A stretch of 64,000 nt of DNA, from NCBI RefSeq assembly GCF_004101845.1, contig NZ_CP026116.1, positions 806,001-870,000 of the forward strand, read 5' to 3'. This document shows positions 49,917 to 60,021 of the stretch, in pieces. The notes under the pieces were generated by a model. It had not been told where the DNA came from. It saw only the letters and a list, made by a program, of their open reading frames with translations, and ran no database searches. The DNA is from Latilactobacillus curvatus JCM 1096 = DSM 20019. Its GTDB lineage: Bacteria > Bacillota > Bacilli > Lactobacillales > Lactobacillaceae. Both the position numbers and the translations under genes were made by a program. Within the stretch, counting starts at the first letter, position 1; each line of letters starts with the position of its first letter.

Positions 49917-51707
49917 TTATTCTTCACTGCCACCATTTTGGAGTTGATACATTTCATAATAACGTCCTTTTTGAGCCACTAAGCTATCATGATTACCCCG
50001 TTCGACAATCTGCCCTTGATCTAAAACCAAGATTAATTCAGCATCGCGAATCGTCGATAGACGGTGCGCGATGGCAATACTTGTACGTCCTTGACGTAAC
50101 CGAGCGAGACCAGTTTGAATCATCGATTCCGTTTCCGTATCGATATTAGCCGTCGCTTCGTCCAAGACCAAGATTTTAGGATTTGTAACCAATGTTCGCG
50201 CAAACGAAATTAATTGGCGTTGTCCACTTGAAAATTGAGCGCCACCTTCAATTACACGAGCATGATATTGACCAGGTAATTGTTCGATAAAGTCATCAGC
50301 TTGCACGAATTCAGCCGCTGCGCGAATTTGGGCATCTGTAATCTCTTGATTAAATAATCGAATATTTGATGCGACATCACCATAAAACATGAATGCATCT
50401 TGTAGAACAAGCCCCATCTTGCGGCGCAGTTCTGCTGTCTGAAGACTCCGAATATCATGTCCGTCGATTAGAATCTGACCTTCATAAAATTCATAGAACC
50501 GCATCATGACATTAATAATTGAACTTTTCCCAGAACCGGTATGCCCAACTAAGGCGACAGTTTGTCCAGGTTCAACAACAAATGAGATGTCATGCAAAAT
50601 TTCATTTTTCCCATCGTATGAAAACGAAACATGCTTGAATTCGACGCGACCCTCAGTAATTTCATTTGCAGCATCGGCATTTTGAGCTGGCGCATATTCT
50701 TCTTGATCGAGAATTCTGAAAATTCGGCGACCAGCGACCATTCCATCTTGTAATGATGATAAAGAATCCATCATATTGGTCATCGGATTAAAGAAGTTCC
50801 CAACATAGGTTGTGAACGCATAAACCAAACCCGCCGTGACAAAGCTATGCAGGGCTGAGACACCAAACAAGCTCAAGACAACGACCAATGCCAGTGTATA
50901 GAGTAAATTCACAATTGGTGCGAGCAACAACGAGTTCGTTCGAATCATCGCTTCGCGCGTTTTTAAATAGTCCGCGTTAACTTGTTCGAATTCGTCGGTC
51001 AACCGTTTTTCCTGGCGGAATTGTTGGATAATCGTAATCCCTTCGATTGATTCGTTGAGTTTCGTATTCAACTGACTCAATTTTTCACGCATATGCCGGT
51101 AAACCCGCGCACTGTAACTACTGTAATACCAGATAACAATTAACAATATTGGTAGAAACGCTGCCGTTGCAAGGGCAATTTTTGGTGAAATTAACCACAT
51201 CGCAATGAACGCTGAAATGATTGAAAATGAACCGACTAACAAGGATAAGAAAACATTCCAATAATCAATCAAAGTCATCGTATCATTCGTGACCCGCGAT
51301 ACAATCGAGCCTGCTGGCGTCTGATCGAAATAACGCATCCCGAGTTGATGGAGCTTCTGAAATAAATCGCGCCGGACATCTTCCATCGCGCGTTCCGAAC
51401 CCATTCCAAAAAGGAAAGATTGGAAAAATTGTGTAATGGCTTTGAGAATCACGCCTAAACCGTACAACGCCGCAACCCCCATTAAAACTTGGGTGGTCGC
51501 ACTCTGATTGGTTAAGTAACGATCCATAAAGACTTGTAGTAATCGTGGTAATAAAATATTGATGGTCGCTAAACCTGCGGCGGCCACAATTGCGCCGATA
51601 AATTGGCGTTTATAGCGTTTCGTATAACCAAAGAGGCGTTTCATGATGTGCAATTGCTCTTTCAATGGAACTTTCTTGGACCATTCTGATTGATATTGCT
51701 TGGCCAT
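49917..51707 (-). CDS. Heterodimeric ABC exporter, subunit with catalytic Glu (LmrD/BmrD-like)
   Basis: A 596-residue half transporter. Six membrane helices (about 20-315) are followed by an ATPase with Walker A VGHTGSGKSS, an altered signature FSSGQRQL instead of LSGGQ, and Walker B ILVLDEATANID with the catalytic Glu. ATG 51707 follows GGAGGTG, which is made from the last codons of the upstream partner gene, with 1 nt between the genes. Such pairs export drugs or lipids. The upstream partner has the complementary defects, so the two form one heterodimer. Confidence 0.92.
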   Translation of the reverse strand: MAKQYQSEWSKKVPLKEQLHIMKRLFGYTKRYKRQFIGAIVAAAGLATINILLPRLLQVFMDRYLTNQSATTQVLMGVAALYGLGVILKAITQFFQSFLFGMGSERAMEDVRRDLFQKLHQLGMRYFDQTPAGSIVSRVTNDTMTLIDYWNVFLSLLVGSFSIISAFIAMWLISPKIALATAAFLPILLIVIWYYSSYSARVYRHMREKLSQLNTKLNESIEGITIIQQFRQEKRLTDEFEQVNADYLKTREAMIRTNSLLLAPIVNLLYTLALVVVLSLFGVSALHSFVTAGLVYAFTTYVGNFFNPMTNMMDSLSSLQDGMVAGRRIFRILDQEEYAPAQNADAANEITEGRVEFKHVSFSYDGKNEILHDISFVVEPGQTVALVGHTGSGKSSIINVMMRFYEFYEGQILIDGHDIRSLQTAELRRKMGLVLQDAFMFYGDVASNIRLFNQEITDAQIRAAAEFVQADDFIEQLPGQYHARVIEGGAQFSSGQRQLISFARTLVTNPKILVLDEATANIDTETESMIQTGLARLRQGRTSIAIAHRLSTIRDAELILVLDQGQIVERGNHDSLVAQKGRYYEMYQLQNGGSEE

Positions 51708-51708
51708 C

Positions 51709-53454
51709 TTATGCACCTCCTAAGGCTTGACTTAATTGTTGCTTCAACCACATCTCTGCGTACCAGCCATCTGCGGCAAGGAGTGCTTCGTGTGTCCCAC
51801 GTTCGGTGATTTGACCGTCATCCATGACAATGATTTCATCGGCGTGCATCACACTACTCAAGCGATTAGCAGTGATAATGGTGGTTTGATCAGCCCGCAT
51901 CGTTTTCAAATTCATTAAAATCGCTTCTTCAGTCTTTGCATCAACGGCTGATAGCGAATCATCTAAGATCAGAATTTCTGGATCAGTCATAATCGCTCGC
52001 GCAATCGCAATTCGTTGTTTTTGCCCACCAGATAACGACACACCACGTTCACCAACGACCGTTTCATAACCTTGGACAAACGTTAAAATATCATCATGCA
52101 CCGCACTCGAAATCGCGGCATCTTCAACCGCCGCTTGATTTCGGTCAAAATCAGCAAACCGAATATTGTCGCGGACATCCGTTGAAAATAAGAAATTATC
52201 TTGTGGCACATAGCCGATACTATCAAGTAACGCATCCAGCGAATAATCCCGGATATCGTGACCATCAATTTGAATCTCGCCTTGATACTGATCATATTCA
52301 CGCAATAATAATTTAATCAGTGTGGTTTTACCCGAACCAACTTTTCCGACAATGCCCAACGTTTTACCTTGTGGCAGAGTGAACGCCACCTGTTTGAGCG
52401 TTGGTTGTTTGTCGCCAGGGTACGTAAATTTTTGAACAGCATAATGAATATCGCCAGTTGCTGGTGTTTGAATCGCATCCGGTGCTTCGACAATGGTGCT
52501 GGTTTCTTTCAAAAGTTGATCAACCCGATCATAACTCGCATTGCCCCGTTCCAAGACGTTGAACAAGCGCCCAATCGCAAACATTGGCCAAACAAGCGCC
52601 GCGATATAACTAATGAACGAAATCAATTGACCAATCGAAATGCTGTGATTCATAACCAACGTCCCGCCATAAATGATTGTTACAATGTACGTTAACCCGA
52701 TAATCAAACTGATGGCGGGATCAAATAAACCATCAATCATATTCACACGTTTATTAATCGCAATTGTCTTCGTGACAATCTCGTTGAAATCTTTAATATC
52801 AGCTTCTTCTTGGCCAAACGTTTTTAAGACTTTAATCCCAGAGACACTCTCTTGGGTTTTATCATTCAACCGTGAAAAAGCCGCCTGTGATTGCCCAAAC
52901 GCTGTGTGTAAATGTGCACCTAACCGTCGTGACGCAACGGCCAACAAGGGCATTGGAATCAAGGCCATCAACGTTAAGCGCCAGTCAACGAAAATCACCA
53001 TCGCAATAATCGTTGTCCCACCAGTGATGATTGAATCGGCAAAGGTTAAAATACCGGCACCAGCCACTTGTTGAATCGCGGTTAAATCATTCGTGGCATG
53101 TGCCATCAAGTCACCTGTCCGATGTTTTTGGAAGAAGGTCGTGTCCATCTTCATGAAATGCCAGAACAATCGACTCCGCAATGTCCGTTCCAGTTTAGCC
53201 GCGCCACCCCAAATCCGGGTCCGCCAACCATAGCGAAAAATATATTGTAAAATCGCTGCGCTTAACAAGACGCCGAGCCACATGATTAATTTTTGGGCCG
53301 TTAATTGTTTGGCGTCCATTAAATCAACCAGGGTCCCAATCACTTTTGGTGGCACAATTTGGACAATCGCCACGAGGACTAAAAAGATGACGCCCCATAA
53401 ATAGCGGCGGTATTCTTGTTTAAAATACCACCCTAGTTTTTTAAAAATTCCCAT
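51709..53454 (-). CDS. Heterodimeric ABC exporter, subunit with degenerate site (LmrC/BmrC-like)
   Basis: A 581-residue half transporter with six membrane helices, Walker A VGKVGSGKTT, intact signature VSLSGGQKQRIA and Walker B ILILDDSLSAVD, where Asp replaces the catalytic Glu. Its intact signature completes the ATP site of the partner's Walker A, and the reverse site is degenerate. This asymmetry is typical of LmrCD, BmrCD and TM287/288. Substrates are unknown. A near-consensus promoter lies upstream. Confidence 0.92.
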   Translation of the reverse strand: MGIFKKLGWYFKQEYRRYLWGVIFLVLVAIVQIVPPKVIGTLVDLMDAKQLTAQKLIMWLGVLLSAAILQYIFRYGWRTRIWGGAAKLERTLRSRLFWHFMKMDTTFFQKHRTGDLMAHATNDLTAIQQVAGAGILTFADSIITGGTTIIAMVIFVDWRLTLMALIPMPLLAVASRRLGAHLHTAFGQSQAAFSRLNDKTQESVSGIKVLKTFGQEEADIKDFNEIVTKTIAINKRVNMIDGLFDPAISLIIGLTYIVTIIYGGTLVMNHSISIGQLISFISYIAALVWPMFAIGRLFNVLERGNASYDRVDQLLKETSTIVEAPDAIQTPATGDIHYAVQKFTYPGDKQPTLKQVAFTLPQGKTLGIVGKVGSGKTTLIKLLLREYDQYQGEIQIDGHDIRDYSLDALLDSIGYVPQDNFLFSTDVRDNIRFADFDRNQAAVEDAAISSAVHDDILTFVQGYETVVGERGVSLSGGQKQRIAIARAIMTDPEILILDDSLSAVDAKTEEAILMNLKTMRADQTTIITANRLSSVMHADEIIVMDDGQITERGTHEALLAADGWYAEMWLKQQLSQALGGA

Positions 53455-53489
53455 GTTGTGCTCCTATCCTCTAAAATTCGATAAGTCCT

Positions 53490-53518
53490 ATTATAACAAT
53501 CTTAATTAAGCCGGACAA
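53490..53518 (-). promoter_or_regulatory. Promoter of the ABC exporter pair
   Basis: Minus strand: TTGTCC (53518-53513), 17 nt, TATAAT (53495-53490) with a TG extension. Confidence 0.75.
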
Positions 53519-53548
53519 TCATTTGTATTTCCGTTCTTATTATGATAA

Positions 53549-53585
53549 AAAAAGAGCTTCTAACAAACGACTTGTTCGTTAGAAA
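53549..53585 (-). terminator. Terminator after yneF
   Basis: Minus strand TTCTAACGAACAA / TTGTTAGAAG-type hairpin followed by CTTTTTTT. Confidence 0.75.
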
Positions 53586-53610
53586 CCCTTTTAAAACCGA
53601 CTTGACTGTT

Positions 53611-53838
53611 TTATTTTTTGTTGCTACGTTTTTGTTGTGCTTTCATTGAGCTCATCATCTGATTTAATTTCTTTTCAGATGGTTTTTGACCCATTTGCAT
53701 CATCATAGCCTTTAACATTTCTTCGTTAATTGGTGGATTGTCTTGGAAATACTTCTTCATGTAAGCACGTGCGCCAAAGAAACCAGCGACTGCGCCTAAT
53801 AAAGCCCCAATGACAAATAATAAAATGCCTAATCCCAT
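53611..53838 (-). CDS. yneF: YneF family small membrane protein (UPF0154)
   Basis: A 75-residue protein: one N-terminal membrane helix ([20 protein letters not shown]), then [35 protein letters not shown], the family signature. The function is unknown. Its place near lexA and ynzC is conserved in Firmicutes. Confidence 0.93.
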   Translation of the reverse strand: MGLGILLFVIGALLGAVAGFFGARAYMKKYFQDNPPINEEMLKAMMMQMGQKPSEKKLNQMMSSMKAQQKRSNKK

Positions 53839-53918
53839 ATCTTATGCACCCCTTCCTAATTCAGTTCACTTAAATAGTTTACACATAATTAACCTAAAAA
53901 GAAAGCGGAATTCTAAGA

Positions 53919-54161
53919 TTAATCGTCACGCAAGCCTTTTTCCCGTTGGATATCCTTCACTTTTTCAGGAGTGACTTCCTTACCTTCTTTGTCATACACT
54001 TGTAGCATCTCAACTTGTGAGCGGAAACTTTCGCGGAAATCCTTTAAATAGGCATCGCGCAGTGTTTGACGTTCTGCTGTTTCAGCTTCAGTTAGTCCTT
54101 CAGCTTTTGCTTTGTGTGCTAATTCATTAATTCGGTCTAATCGTTTTTGATCCATTGCCAT
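53919..54161 (-). CDS. ynzC: DUF896 / YnzC family protein (UPF0291)
   Basis: An 80-residue helical protein (LDRINELAHKAKAEGLTEAETAERQTLRDAYLKDFR), the YnzC signature. In Bacillus it lies in the SOS-linked yneA-yneB-ynzC region next to lexA, divergent as here. ATG 54161 follows GGAGGG by 7 nt, and the longer upstream frame is not supported. Confidence 0.92.
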   Translation of the reverse strand: MAMDQKRLDRINELAHKAKAEGLTEAETAERQTLRDAYLKDFRESFRSQVEMLQVYDKEGKEVTPEKVKDIQREKGLRDD

Positions 54162-54227
54162 CTTGTTGCCCTCCAATTCAACCTATTTGTCTATTTTGGA
54201 CTAAAATCCGTAAAATGTCAAAAAACA

Positions 54228-54267
54228 CGAACGCTTGTTTGAAATCCCGCTATAGGTATGCTAACAT
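54228..54267 (+). promoter_or_regulatory. LexA (SOS) box overlapping the lexA promoter
   Basis: CGAACGCTTGTTTG at 54228-54241 fits the Gram-positive LexA/DinR consensus CGAAC-N4-GTTCG with one change. It overlaps a promoter TTGAAA (54239-54244), 17 nt, TAACAT (54262-54267). This arrangement gives autorepression of lexA. ynzC on the other strand could also be affected. Confidence 0.8.
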
Positions 54268-54296
54268 ATAGCTATTAGAACAAATGAGGTGCTCTT

Positions 54297-54911
54297 ATGA
54301 CGAGAACAGAATCCAAGCAATTAGAGGTCTTGCGTTTTATCCATGACCGCGTTCAAGATAAAGGTTATCCGCCAACGGTTCGTGAAATTTGCGAAGCCGT
54401 TAATTTATCCTCTACTTCTACCGTTCATGGCCATTTAGCACGCCTTGAGAAAAAAGGCTTTTTACAAAAAGATCCGACTAAACCACGTGCCATTGAATTA
54501 ACAGCAGCTGGTTTGACAGCAATTGGTGCATCACAGAAGAAGATTCCGGTTCTCGGTGTTGTTACAGCTGGGGTGCCCATTTTAGCGGTTGAAGAAGCGA
54601 CCGATTATTTCCCGATTCCACCAAGTCTACAAACTGAACAAGATTTGTTCATGTTGACGATTCGCGGTGAAAGTATGATTAATGCCGGAATTTTAGACGG
54701 CGATGAAGTGATCGTTCGTAAACAAGCGACTGCCGATAACGGTGACATCGTGATTGCAATGACTGCTGAAGATGAAGCAACTTGCAAACGATTCTTCAAG
54801 GAACCTGATCATTATCGGCTACAACCAGAAAACGATACATTTGAACCCATTATTTTGAATGAAGTTAGCATCTTAGGTAAGGTCGTTGGCCTATACCGCG
54901 ACAGAATGTAG
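54297..54911 (+). CDS. lexA: SOS repressor LexA
   Basis: A 204-residue protein. It has a winged-helix DNA-binding domain (residues 1-65: [31 protein letters not shown]), the cleavage site Ala91-Gly92 in VTAGVP, and the catalytic dyad Ser126 (RGESMINAG) and Lys164 (ATCKRF). RecA filaments trigger self-cleavage and release SOS genes. The own box is at 54228. Confidence 0.97.
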   Translation: MTRTESKQLEVLRFIHDRVQDKGYPPTVREICEAVNLSSTSTVHGHLARLEKKGFLQKDPTKPRAIELTAAGLTAIGASQKKIPVLGVVTAGVPILAVEEATDYFPIPPSLQTEQDLFMLTIRGESMINAGILDGDEVIVRKQATADNGDIVIAMTAEDEATCKRFFKEPDHYRLQPENDTFEPIILNEVSILGKVVGLYRDRM

Positions 54912-54916
54912 CTATC

Positions 54917-54951
54917 AAAAAAGGATTCGCCGTTATGGCGAATCCTTTTTT
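54917..54951. terminator. Terminator after lexA
   Basis: AAAAAAGGATTCGCC / GGCGAATCCTTTTTT, a perfect stem usable on both strands. Confidence 0.9.
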
Positions 54952-55010
54952 AGCATGTTCCTTCAGCCAGGTCCTTACGTTTAGCGACTGACTGACGTTA
55001 CATTTTTTCT

Positions 55011-55132
55011 TAACGTGCTTTCTGATGCAATTTCTTCCGTCTAGCCACGTCTCGCAAACAACCCGATTGCATCGGTTATTCACCAACCTAAGTTAATGCT
55101 CAGACTCTCCCAGCTTAGAAAGACATCCATTA
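55011..55132 (-). repeat. Structured interspersed element, copy 4
   Basis: About 122 nt on the minus strand beginning at the TAA stop of apt. It contains GTCTTTCT near the start paired with AGAAAGCAC at the end, the conserved GAGCATTAACTTAGG, an apical hairpin AACCGAT/ATCGGGTT around GCA, and GACGGAAG. It is the most diverged copy. A possible partial copy lies at about 54953-55000. Confidence 0.68.
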
Positions 55133-55648
55133 ATAATCCATTAATTTGAAGATATCGTAGTCTTTAATTTTTTCGCGACCGTTTAAATCGTTTAGTTCGA
55201 TTAAAAAGGCTGTTCCGACAACAATCCCACCTAATTCTTCAACCATTTTGATGGTTGCGGCGATTGTGCCGCCTGTTGCGAGTAAATCATCTGTGACCAA
55301 CACTTTTTGACCGGGTTTGACCGCGTCTTTGTGCATGTATAATGTTGATTCGCCGTATTCCAAGCCGTAACTTGCTGAGACGGTTTCGCGTGGTAACTTC
55401 CCTTTTTTACGGGCTGGTGCAAAACCAACGCCTAATTTGTAAGCTACTGGGCAGCCGACGATGAATCCGCGGGCTTCAGGGCCAACGATCATTTCGACCC
55501 CTTTACTCTTTGCGTATTCGACGATCTTGTCGGTTGCTGCTGCATATGCTTCACCATCAGACATCAAAGGTGAGATGTCACGGAATGTGACACCTTCTTC
55601 AGGGAAGTTGGGCACACTTGCAACGTAATCTTTAAAGTTGATTGCCAT
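55130..55648 (-). CDS. apt: Adenine phosphoribosyltransferase
   Basis: A 172-residue, standard-length enzyme salvaging adenine to AMP with PRPP. It has [21 protein letters not shown], the PRPP-binding motif [14 protein letters not shown] and [14 protein letters not shown] 55648 follows AAGGAG, and the longer frame is not needed. It lies 34 nt after recJ, the usual neighbour in lactobacilli. Confidence 0.96.
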   Translation of the reverse strand: MAINFKDYVASVPNFPEEGVTFRDISPLMSDGEAYAAATDKIVEYAKSKGVEMIVGPEARGFIVGCPVAYKLGVGFAPARKKGKLPRETVSASYGLEYGESTLYMHKDAVKPGQKVLVTDDLLATGGTIAATIKMVEELGGIVVGTAFLIELNDLNGREKIKDYDIFKLMDY

Positions 55649-55682
55649 TTTAAATTCGCTCCTTAACTCTTTCAACAGTTTG

Positions 55683-57977
55683 CTACTGATTGAATCCTGC
55701 CAGCCAGTCTTTCATCTCCGCGAAGGTTGAGTAAACAAGCTGCTTTTCCATGTCAATTTTAGCTAATCGTTGTTGATAACTCGGTGCACTTTCTAATGCG
55801 TGCTTTTCCGGTTGTTCCGCGGCCGAAATGAGACCACATTCTATTTTAACAAATCCTAAGTCAAAAAACACCTGCAACATAAAAATTAATAGCGGCAATT
55901 TAATTTTTAGATAAGTCGCTAATTCCCCTAACCGTGCTTTTTCAATTCCTGGATGTTGACGTAGGTAAACCAAGAAAGTCGCAAACTGTTTCTTATCAGG
56001 AATACCATCAAGATATGCCGAATACTTACTATAGAAGATAAAGCTGATTTTAGTGGCCTGTTGTTGGCGATAAAAGGCTTCAAATTCATCTAAATCAGTT
56101 GGTTCATCAACCACAATCAATTCTGCTTGCTGTGCGACATCGGCTGCTAAGATGGCTTGGCTGCCGGCTGGGATATAACTTTGTAGCTGTGCCAGATGCT
56201 TCTCATTGAAAAAGACATAGGTGCCACTAGCTTTAAACAACTGTTGCGTCAACCGATTACTCCGTTGATCGATTAACACTTGCCCACTCGTTTGTAAATC
56301 TTTCAGCATCAATTGCAACGTCGTATTGCCGCGCCAAGTATTCTCACTTAGTTGACCAACTAATTTCAACTGTTCCACCGCTTGTAAATCGTCGTACAAC
56401 GCACCACGGTTAAATGCTAAGACTGCTAACTGCGCTTCTTGATCAACCGCCGTAAATTTCAAATGCTTCTGATCCGCACCGATCTGCTTCACATTGGTGA
56501 CGGATGGCACCGTCATTTCAATCAAAGGTTCTGGGTTATCCGTGCCATAAGGAGCTAATTGACTGATGGCTTGATAAACATCGGGCGTCACATCAGCTAA
56601 TGCGAGCTGTAAATCAACCGCCAATGTGGGTTTCGTTGTTAAATCAATCTGATTATCAGCGGCATAAGTATTCATCGCCGTTTGTAAAGCAGCCAATTGA
56701 TCGACTGGCATCGTTAAGCCAACAGCCATATGATGCCCACCAAAGTGCGTCAACAATGTGCGTTGGGCATCAAGCGCTTTAAAGAGATGATATGCTTCAA
56801 CACTTCGTCCCGATCCCTTGGCTTGGCCAGTTGCTAGATCAATTGCTAGCACTAAAGTTGGCTTACCGGTTTGTTCAACGATATGACTCGCCACAATCCC
56901 CAGCACACCTTCATGCCAGCCTTCATGTGCCAACACTAAGGTCGCACTAGCTTGGTTCTCAGGTGTTTGTGCCATTTCGCTAGCTAGCGCAGTAATTTCT
57001 TGCACAAGACCCTGGCGCTTTTTATTTTGTTGTTCCACAAATTGGGCCTGTTCCACCGCTTGTTCTTCATCGAAAGTCGTTAATAGATTAACACCTAAGT
57101 TGGCATCACCTAAGCGACCAATCGCATTCAAACGTGGCCCAATCCCAAATCCAATCGATGTGGCGTCAAGCGTTTCTTGTTCAATACCCGCTGACTGGCA
57201 AAGAGCCACTAAACCGGGACGACTGGTATTTTGTAATTGTTGTAAGCCTAAGCTAACTAAAACGCGATTTTCATCAGTCAGTGACACTAAATCACAGACC
57301 GTCCCAATCGCCACTAGGTCCAAACTCTCGTAAGGGATTTCTTCCAATAATGCCGTAGCGACTTTAAATGCCACCCCAACCCCACATAAATCACTAAAGG
57401 GATACTGTCCCTCTGGATGACGGGGGTGAATGATTGCTGTCGCATTTGGCAATGTACTTGGTAGTTCATGGTGATCTGTGACCACTACATCGACACCGTG
57501 TTCTTGCGCGTAGGCGATTGGCTCTAAGCCACTCACCCCGTTATCAACGGTCACAATCAACTGGGTCCCATTTTCAACGAGTTGCTTATAGACATCTAAA
57601 TTGGGCCCGTAGCCATCTTTAAACCGGTTGGGCACATATACTTCCACATCGGCGCCTAAACTTTCGAGCGTCTCTTGCATCAAAGCGGTACTTGTAATCC
57701 CATCGGCATCGTAATCGCCGTAGACTGTAATTTTTTCGCCGCCCATCACAGCCGCTTGGATTCGATCGACTGCCGTTTGCATATCATACAAAGCGTATGG
57801 ATCATGTAATTGACCGACATTCGGATGCATAAACGCACTGATTGCCTCAGGTGTTTTGATTCCTCGTTGCCACAACAATTGGGCTGCGGCTTTCGGGAGT
57901 GCTTCAACTGCCATTATTGCTTGTAAGTCTTGGTCAGTTGGTGTTGCTTTTAATTGCCATTCATATTGTGCTTCCAC
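55683..57977 (-). CDS. recJ: Single-stranded-DNA exonuclease RecJ
   Basis: A 764-residue 5'-3' exonuclease. It has DHH-family motifs [33 protein letters not shown] and [15 protein letters not shown]1 with [15 protein letters not shown] and [10 protein letters not shown], then an OB domain and the Firmicute C-terminal extension (about 565-764). It works in recombination and mismatch/base repair. It forms an operon with apt. Confidence 0.96.
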   Translation of the reverse strand: MEAQYEWQLKATPTDQDLQAIMAVEALPKAAAQLLWQRGIKTPEAISAFMHPNVGQLHDPYALYDMQTAVDRIQAAVMGGEKITVYGDYDADGITSTALMQETLESLGADVEVYVPNRFKDGYGPNLDVYKQLVENGTQLIVTVDNGVSGLEPIAYAQEHGVDVVVTDHHELPSTLPNATAIIHPRHPEGQYPFSDLCGVGVAFKVATALLEEIPYESLDLVAIGTVCDLVSLTDENRVLVSLGLQQLQNTSRPGLVALCQSAGIEQETLDATSIGFGIGPRLNAIGRLGDANLGVNLLTTFDEEQAVEQAQFVEQQNKKRQGLVQEITALASEMAQTPENQASATLVLAHEGWHEGVLGIVASHIVEQTGKPTLVLAIDLATGQAKGSGRSVEAYHLFKALDAQRTLLTHFGGHHMAVGLTMPVDQLAALQTAMNTYAADNQIDLTTKPTLAVDLQLALADVTPDVYQAISQLAPYGTDNPEPLIEMTVPSVTNVKQIGADQKHLKFTAVDQEAQLAVLAFNRGALYDDLQAVEQLKLVGQLSENTWRGNTTLQLMLKDLQTSGQVLIDQRSNRLTQQLFKASGTYVFFNEKHLAQLQSYIPAGSQAILAADVAQQAELIVVDEPTDLDEFEAFYRQQQATKISFIFYSKYSAYLDGIPDKKQFATFLVYLRQHPGIEKARLGELATYLKIKLPLLIFMLQVFFDLGFVKIECGLISAAEQPEKHALESAPSYQQRLAKIDMEKQLVYSTFAEMKDWLAGFNQ

Positions 57978-58082
57978 ATTAATCCCTCGCTACTTCCAAA
58001 TCATTAACTTACCCATTATAGCAAAGATTATTATATTTCGTTTAATAATCCAATCAATGCTTTTGTTTATCAGTCCAAATGA

Positions 58083-58088
58083 TATACT
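58083..58088 (+). promoter_or_regulatory. Extended -10 promoter of galE
   Basis: TGATATACT, 42 nt before the ATG. An AGGGGGA ribosome-binding site follows. Confidence 0.6.
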
Positions 58089-58129
58089 GTTAATTGATAC
58101 ACAAGGTTATTACATAGGGGGAAACAACC

Positions 58130-59125
58130 ATGACAGTTTTAGTATTAGGTGGCGCCGGCTACATCGGCTCGCACACCGTTGATCAATTAATTCAACGCGG
58201 CACGGATGTGGCCGTTGTCGACAGTCTCGTCACCGGCCATCAAGCCGCCATTAATTCACAAGCGCGCTTTTATCAAGGCGATATTCGCGACAAAGATTTC
58301 ATGCGCAGCGTCTTCCAACAAGAAAAAGTCAGCGGTGTGATTCATTTCGCCGCTTTCTCAATCGTGCCCGAATCGATGCAAGCACCACTTAAATATTTCG
58401 ACAATAACACATACGGCATGACTGCCTTACTCGAAGTGATGAATGAATTCGACGTCAAACACATCGTCTTTTCATCAACAGCGGCCACTTATGGGGAACC
58501 GAAATCAATTCCAATTAAGGAATCCGACCCACAAGTCCCAACTAACCCGTATGGTGAAAGTAAATTAATGATGGAAACGATGATGAAATGGGCTGACAGA
58601 GCTTACGGTATTAAATTCGTTGCATTACGGTACTTCAATGTCGCTGGTGCCAAACCAGATGGTTCAATCGGCGAAGATCATCACCCAGAAACCCACTTGT
58701 TACCAATCGTGTTACAAGTGGCTGCTGGCAAACGTGAACAACTCTCCATCTTTGGTGATGATTATGATACACCAGATGGCACTAACGTCCGCGACTATGT
58801 CCACGCGTTAGACTTAGCCGACGCCCATATTTTGGCCCTCGGTTACCTCGAAGAAGGCCATGATAGTAACGCCTTTAACTTAGGCTCATCAACTGGTTTT
58901 TCAAATATGGAAATTGTCGAAGCCGCTCGCAAAGTGACTGGCAAGGCAATTCCTGTGACAATGGCACCGCGTCGTGCTGGTGATCCAAGTACTTTGATTG
59001 CCGCAAGTGACAAAGCACGCGAAGTCTTAGGTTGGACGCCACAGTATGACAATATGGAAGCAATTATTGAAACTGCCTGGAATTGGCATTTAAATCATCC
59101 CAACGGTTATACAGACCGCGGTTAA
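58130..59125 (+). CDS. galE: UDP-glucose 4-epimerase
   Basis: A 331-residue short-chain dehydrogenase-fold epimerase linking UDP-glucose and UDP-galactose. It has NAD motif [14 protein letters not shown] (8-21), [11 protein letters not shown] (catalytic Ser/Thr), the YxxxK site [13 protein letters not shown] and [10 protein letters not shown]. It is monocistronic here, away from other gal genes, so it may serve cell-wall precursor supply. Confidence 0.95.
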   Translation: MTVLVLGGAGYIGSHTVDQLIQRGTDVAVVDSLVTGHQAAINSQARFYQGDIRDKDFMRSVFQQEKVSGVIHFAAFSIVPESMQAPLKYFDNNTYGMTALLEVMNEFDVKHIVFSSTAATYGEPKSIPIKESDPQVPTNPYGESKLMMETMMKWADRAYGIKFVALRYFNVAGAKPDGSIGEDHHPETHLLPIVLQVAAGKREQLSIFGDDYDTPDGTNVRDYVHALDLADAHILALGYLEEGHDSNAFNLGSSTGFSNMEIVEAARKVTGKAIPVTMAPRRAGDPSTLIAASDKAREVLGWTPQYDNMEAIIETAWNWHLNHPNGYTDRG

Positions 59126-59135
59126 TGATGAAGGA

Positions 59136-59166
59136 ACACGCCAGAAATTCTCTGGCGTGTTTTTTT
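59136..59166 (+). terminator. galE terminator
   Basis: ACACGCCAGA / TCTGGCGTGT followed by TTTTTT. Confidence 0.93.
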
Positions 59167-59176
59167 ATGGCCTAAT

Positions 59177-59206
59177 TTGGACATGCGTCATTGTTTTTGT
59201 TATAAT
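59177..59206 (+). promoter_or_regulatory. Promoter of the DUF1304 gene
   Basis: TTGGAC, 18 nt, TATAAT with TG extension. Confidence 0.75.
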
Positions 59207-59234
59207 GAAACCACCATTGAGGAGGCACTAACTT

Positions 59235-59600
59235 ATGCAAGTATTGATTCTTGTTTTAACTTATCTAATCGCCGTTGAACACATCGGTATCATGGGGCTG
59301 GAAATGTTTGCCAGTGCTGAAACAAAGGCGAAAGCTTTTGACATGCCGCTAGACTTTGTCAAACTACCAAATGCCCGCGTGGCACTGGCCAACCAAGGCA
59401 TTTATAACGGAATGTTGGGCGCCGTAATTATCATGGTCAACCTGTTATTAGCCGGCCAAACGCTCAAGATTGTCCTCGCCCTATTAATGCTCTACATCTT
59501 CATCGTTGCCCTTTACGGGACATTTACCGCCACCAAGAAAATTTTCTTCTTACAAGGCTTACCCGCTTTAATCACATTATTGTTAATCTTATTCTTCTAA
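59235..59600 (+). CDS. DUF1304 family membrane protein
   Basis: A 121-residue protein with four hydrophobic segments and the family stretch AVEHIGIMGLEMFA near the N-terminus, then ANQGIYNGMLG. DUF1304 proteins are small inner-membrane proteins of unknown function. It starts after a GAGGAGG site and is 15 nt from the YbjQ-like gene, so they are probably co-transcribed. Confidence 0.9.
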   Translation: MQVLILVLTYLIAVEHIGIMGLEMFASAETKAKAFDMPLDFVKLPNARVALANQGIYNGMLGAVIIMVNLLLAGQTLKIVLALLMLYIFIVALYGTFTATKKIFFLQGLPALITLLLILFF

Positions 59601-59615
59601 AAAAGAGCTTTAATC

Positions 59616-59942
59616 ATGACAAATCCAATTCTCATCACCACCACCGAAACTATTCCTGGTAAAAAATATGAAGTGCTCGGTGAAGTTTTCGGTTTAACCA
59701 CTCAATCCAAGAACGTCTTCAAAAACATCGGCGCTTCATTGAAAAATGTCGTCGGTGGCGAAATCAAAGCCTATACTGAAATGATGACTGAATCACGCGA
59801 TGTAGCCATCGACCGGCTTCGCCAAAATGCACTTGAAATGGGCGCAGATGCGGTTGTCATGATGCGCTTTGATTCCGGTTCAATCGGAACAGATATGCAA
59901 TCAGTTGCCGCTTATGGCACGGCTGTTAAATATATCGACTAA
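59616..59942 (+). CDS. YbjQ family protein (UPF0145, DUF74)
   Basis: A 108-residue protein with [20 protein letters not shown] and [19 protein letters not shown], the complete UPF0145 pattern. It is a homo-oligomeric fold with no assigned reaction. A GAGC-type weak ribosome-binding site fits coupling to the preceding gene. Confidence 0.92.
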   Translation: MTNPILITTTETIPGKKYEVLGEVFGLTTQSKNVFKNIGASLKNVVGGEIKAYTEMMTESRDVAIDRLRQNALEMGADAVVMMRFDSGSIGTDMQSVAAYGTAVKYID

Positions 59943-59943
59943 C

Positions 59944-59995
59944 AAAAAAAGATGAACGGTTCCCTGATATTCAGGAAATCATTCATCTTTTTTAA
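59944..59995 (+). terminator. Terminator after the YbjQ-like gene
   Basis: AAAAAAAGATGAA(C)G ... TCATTCATCTTTTTT with an inner TTCCTGA/TCAGGAA helix. It also faces the convergent WxL gene. Confidence 0.85.
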
Positions 59996-60021
59996 TTTAC
60001 TTATTAATTCTAATCAACAAC

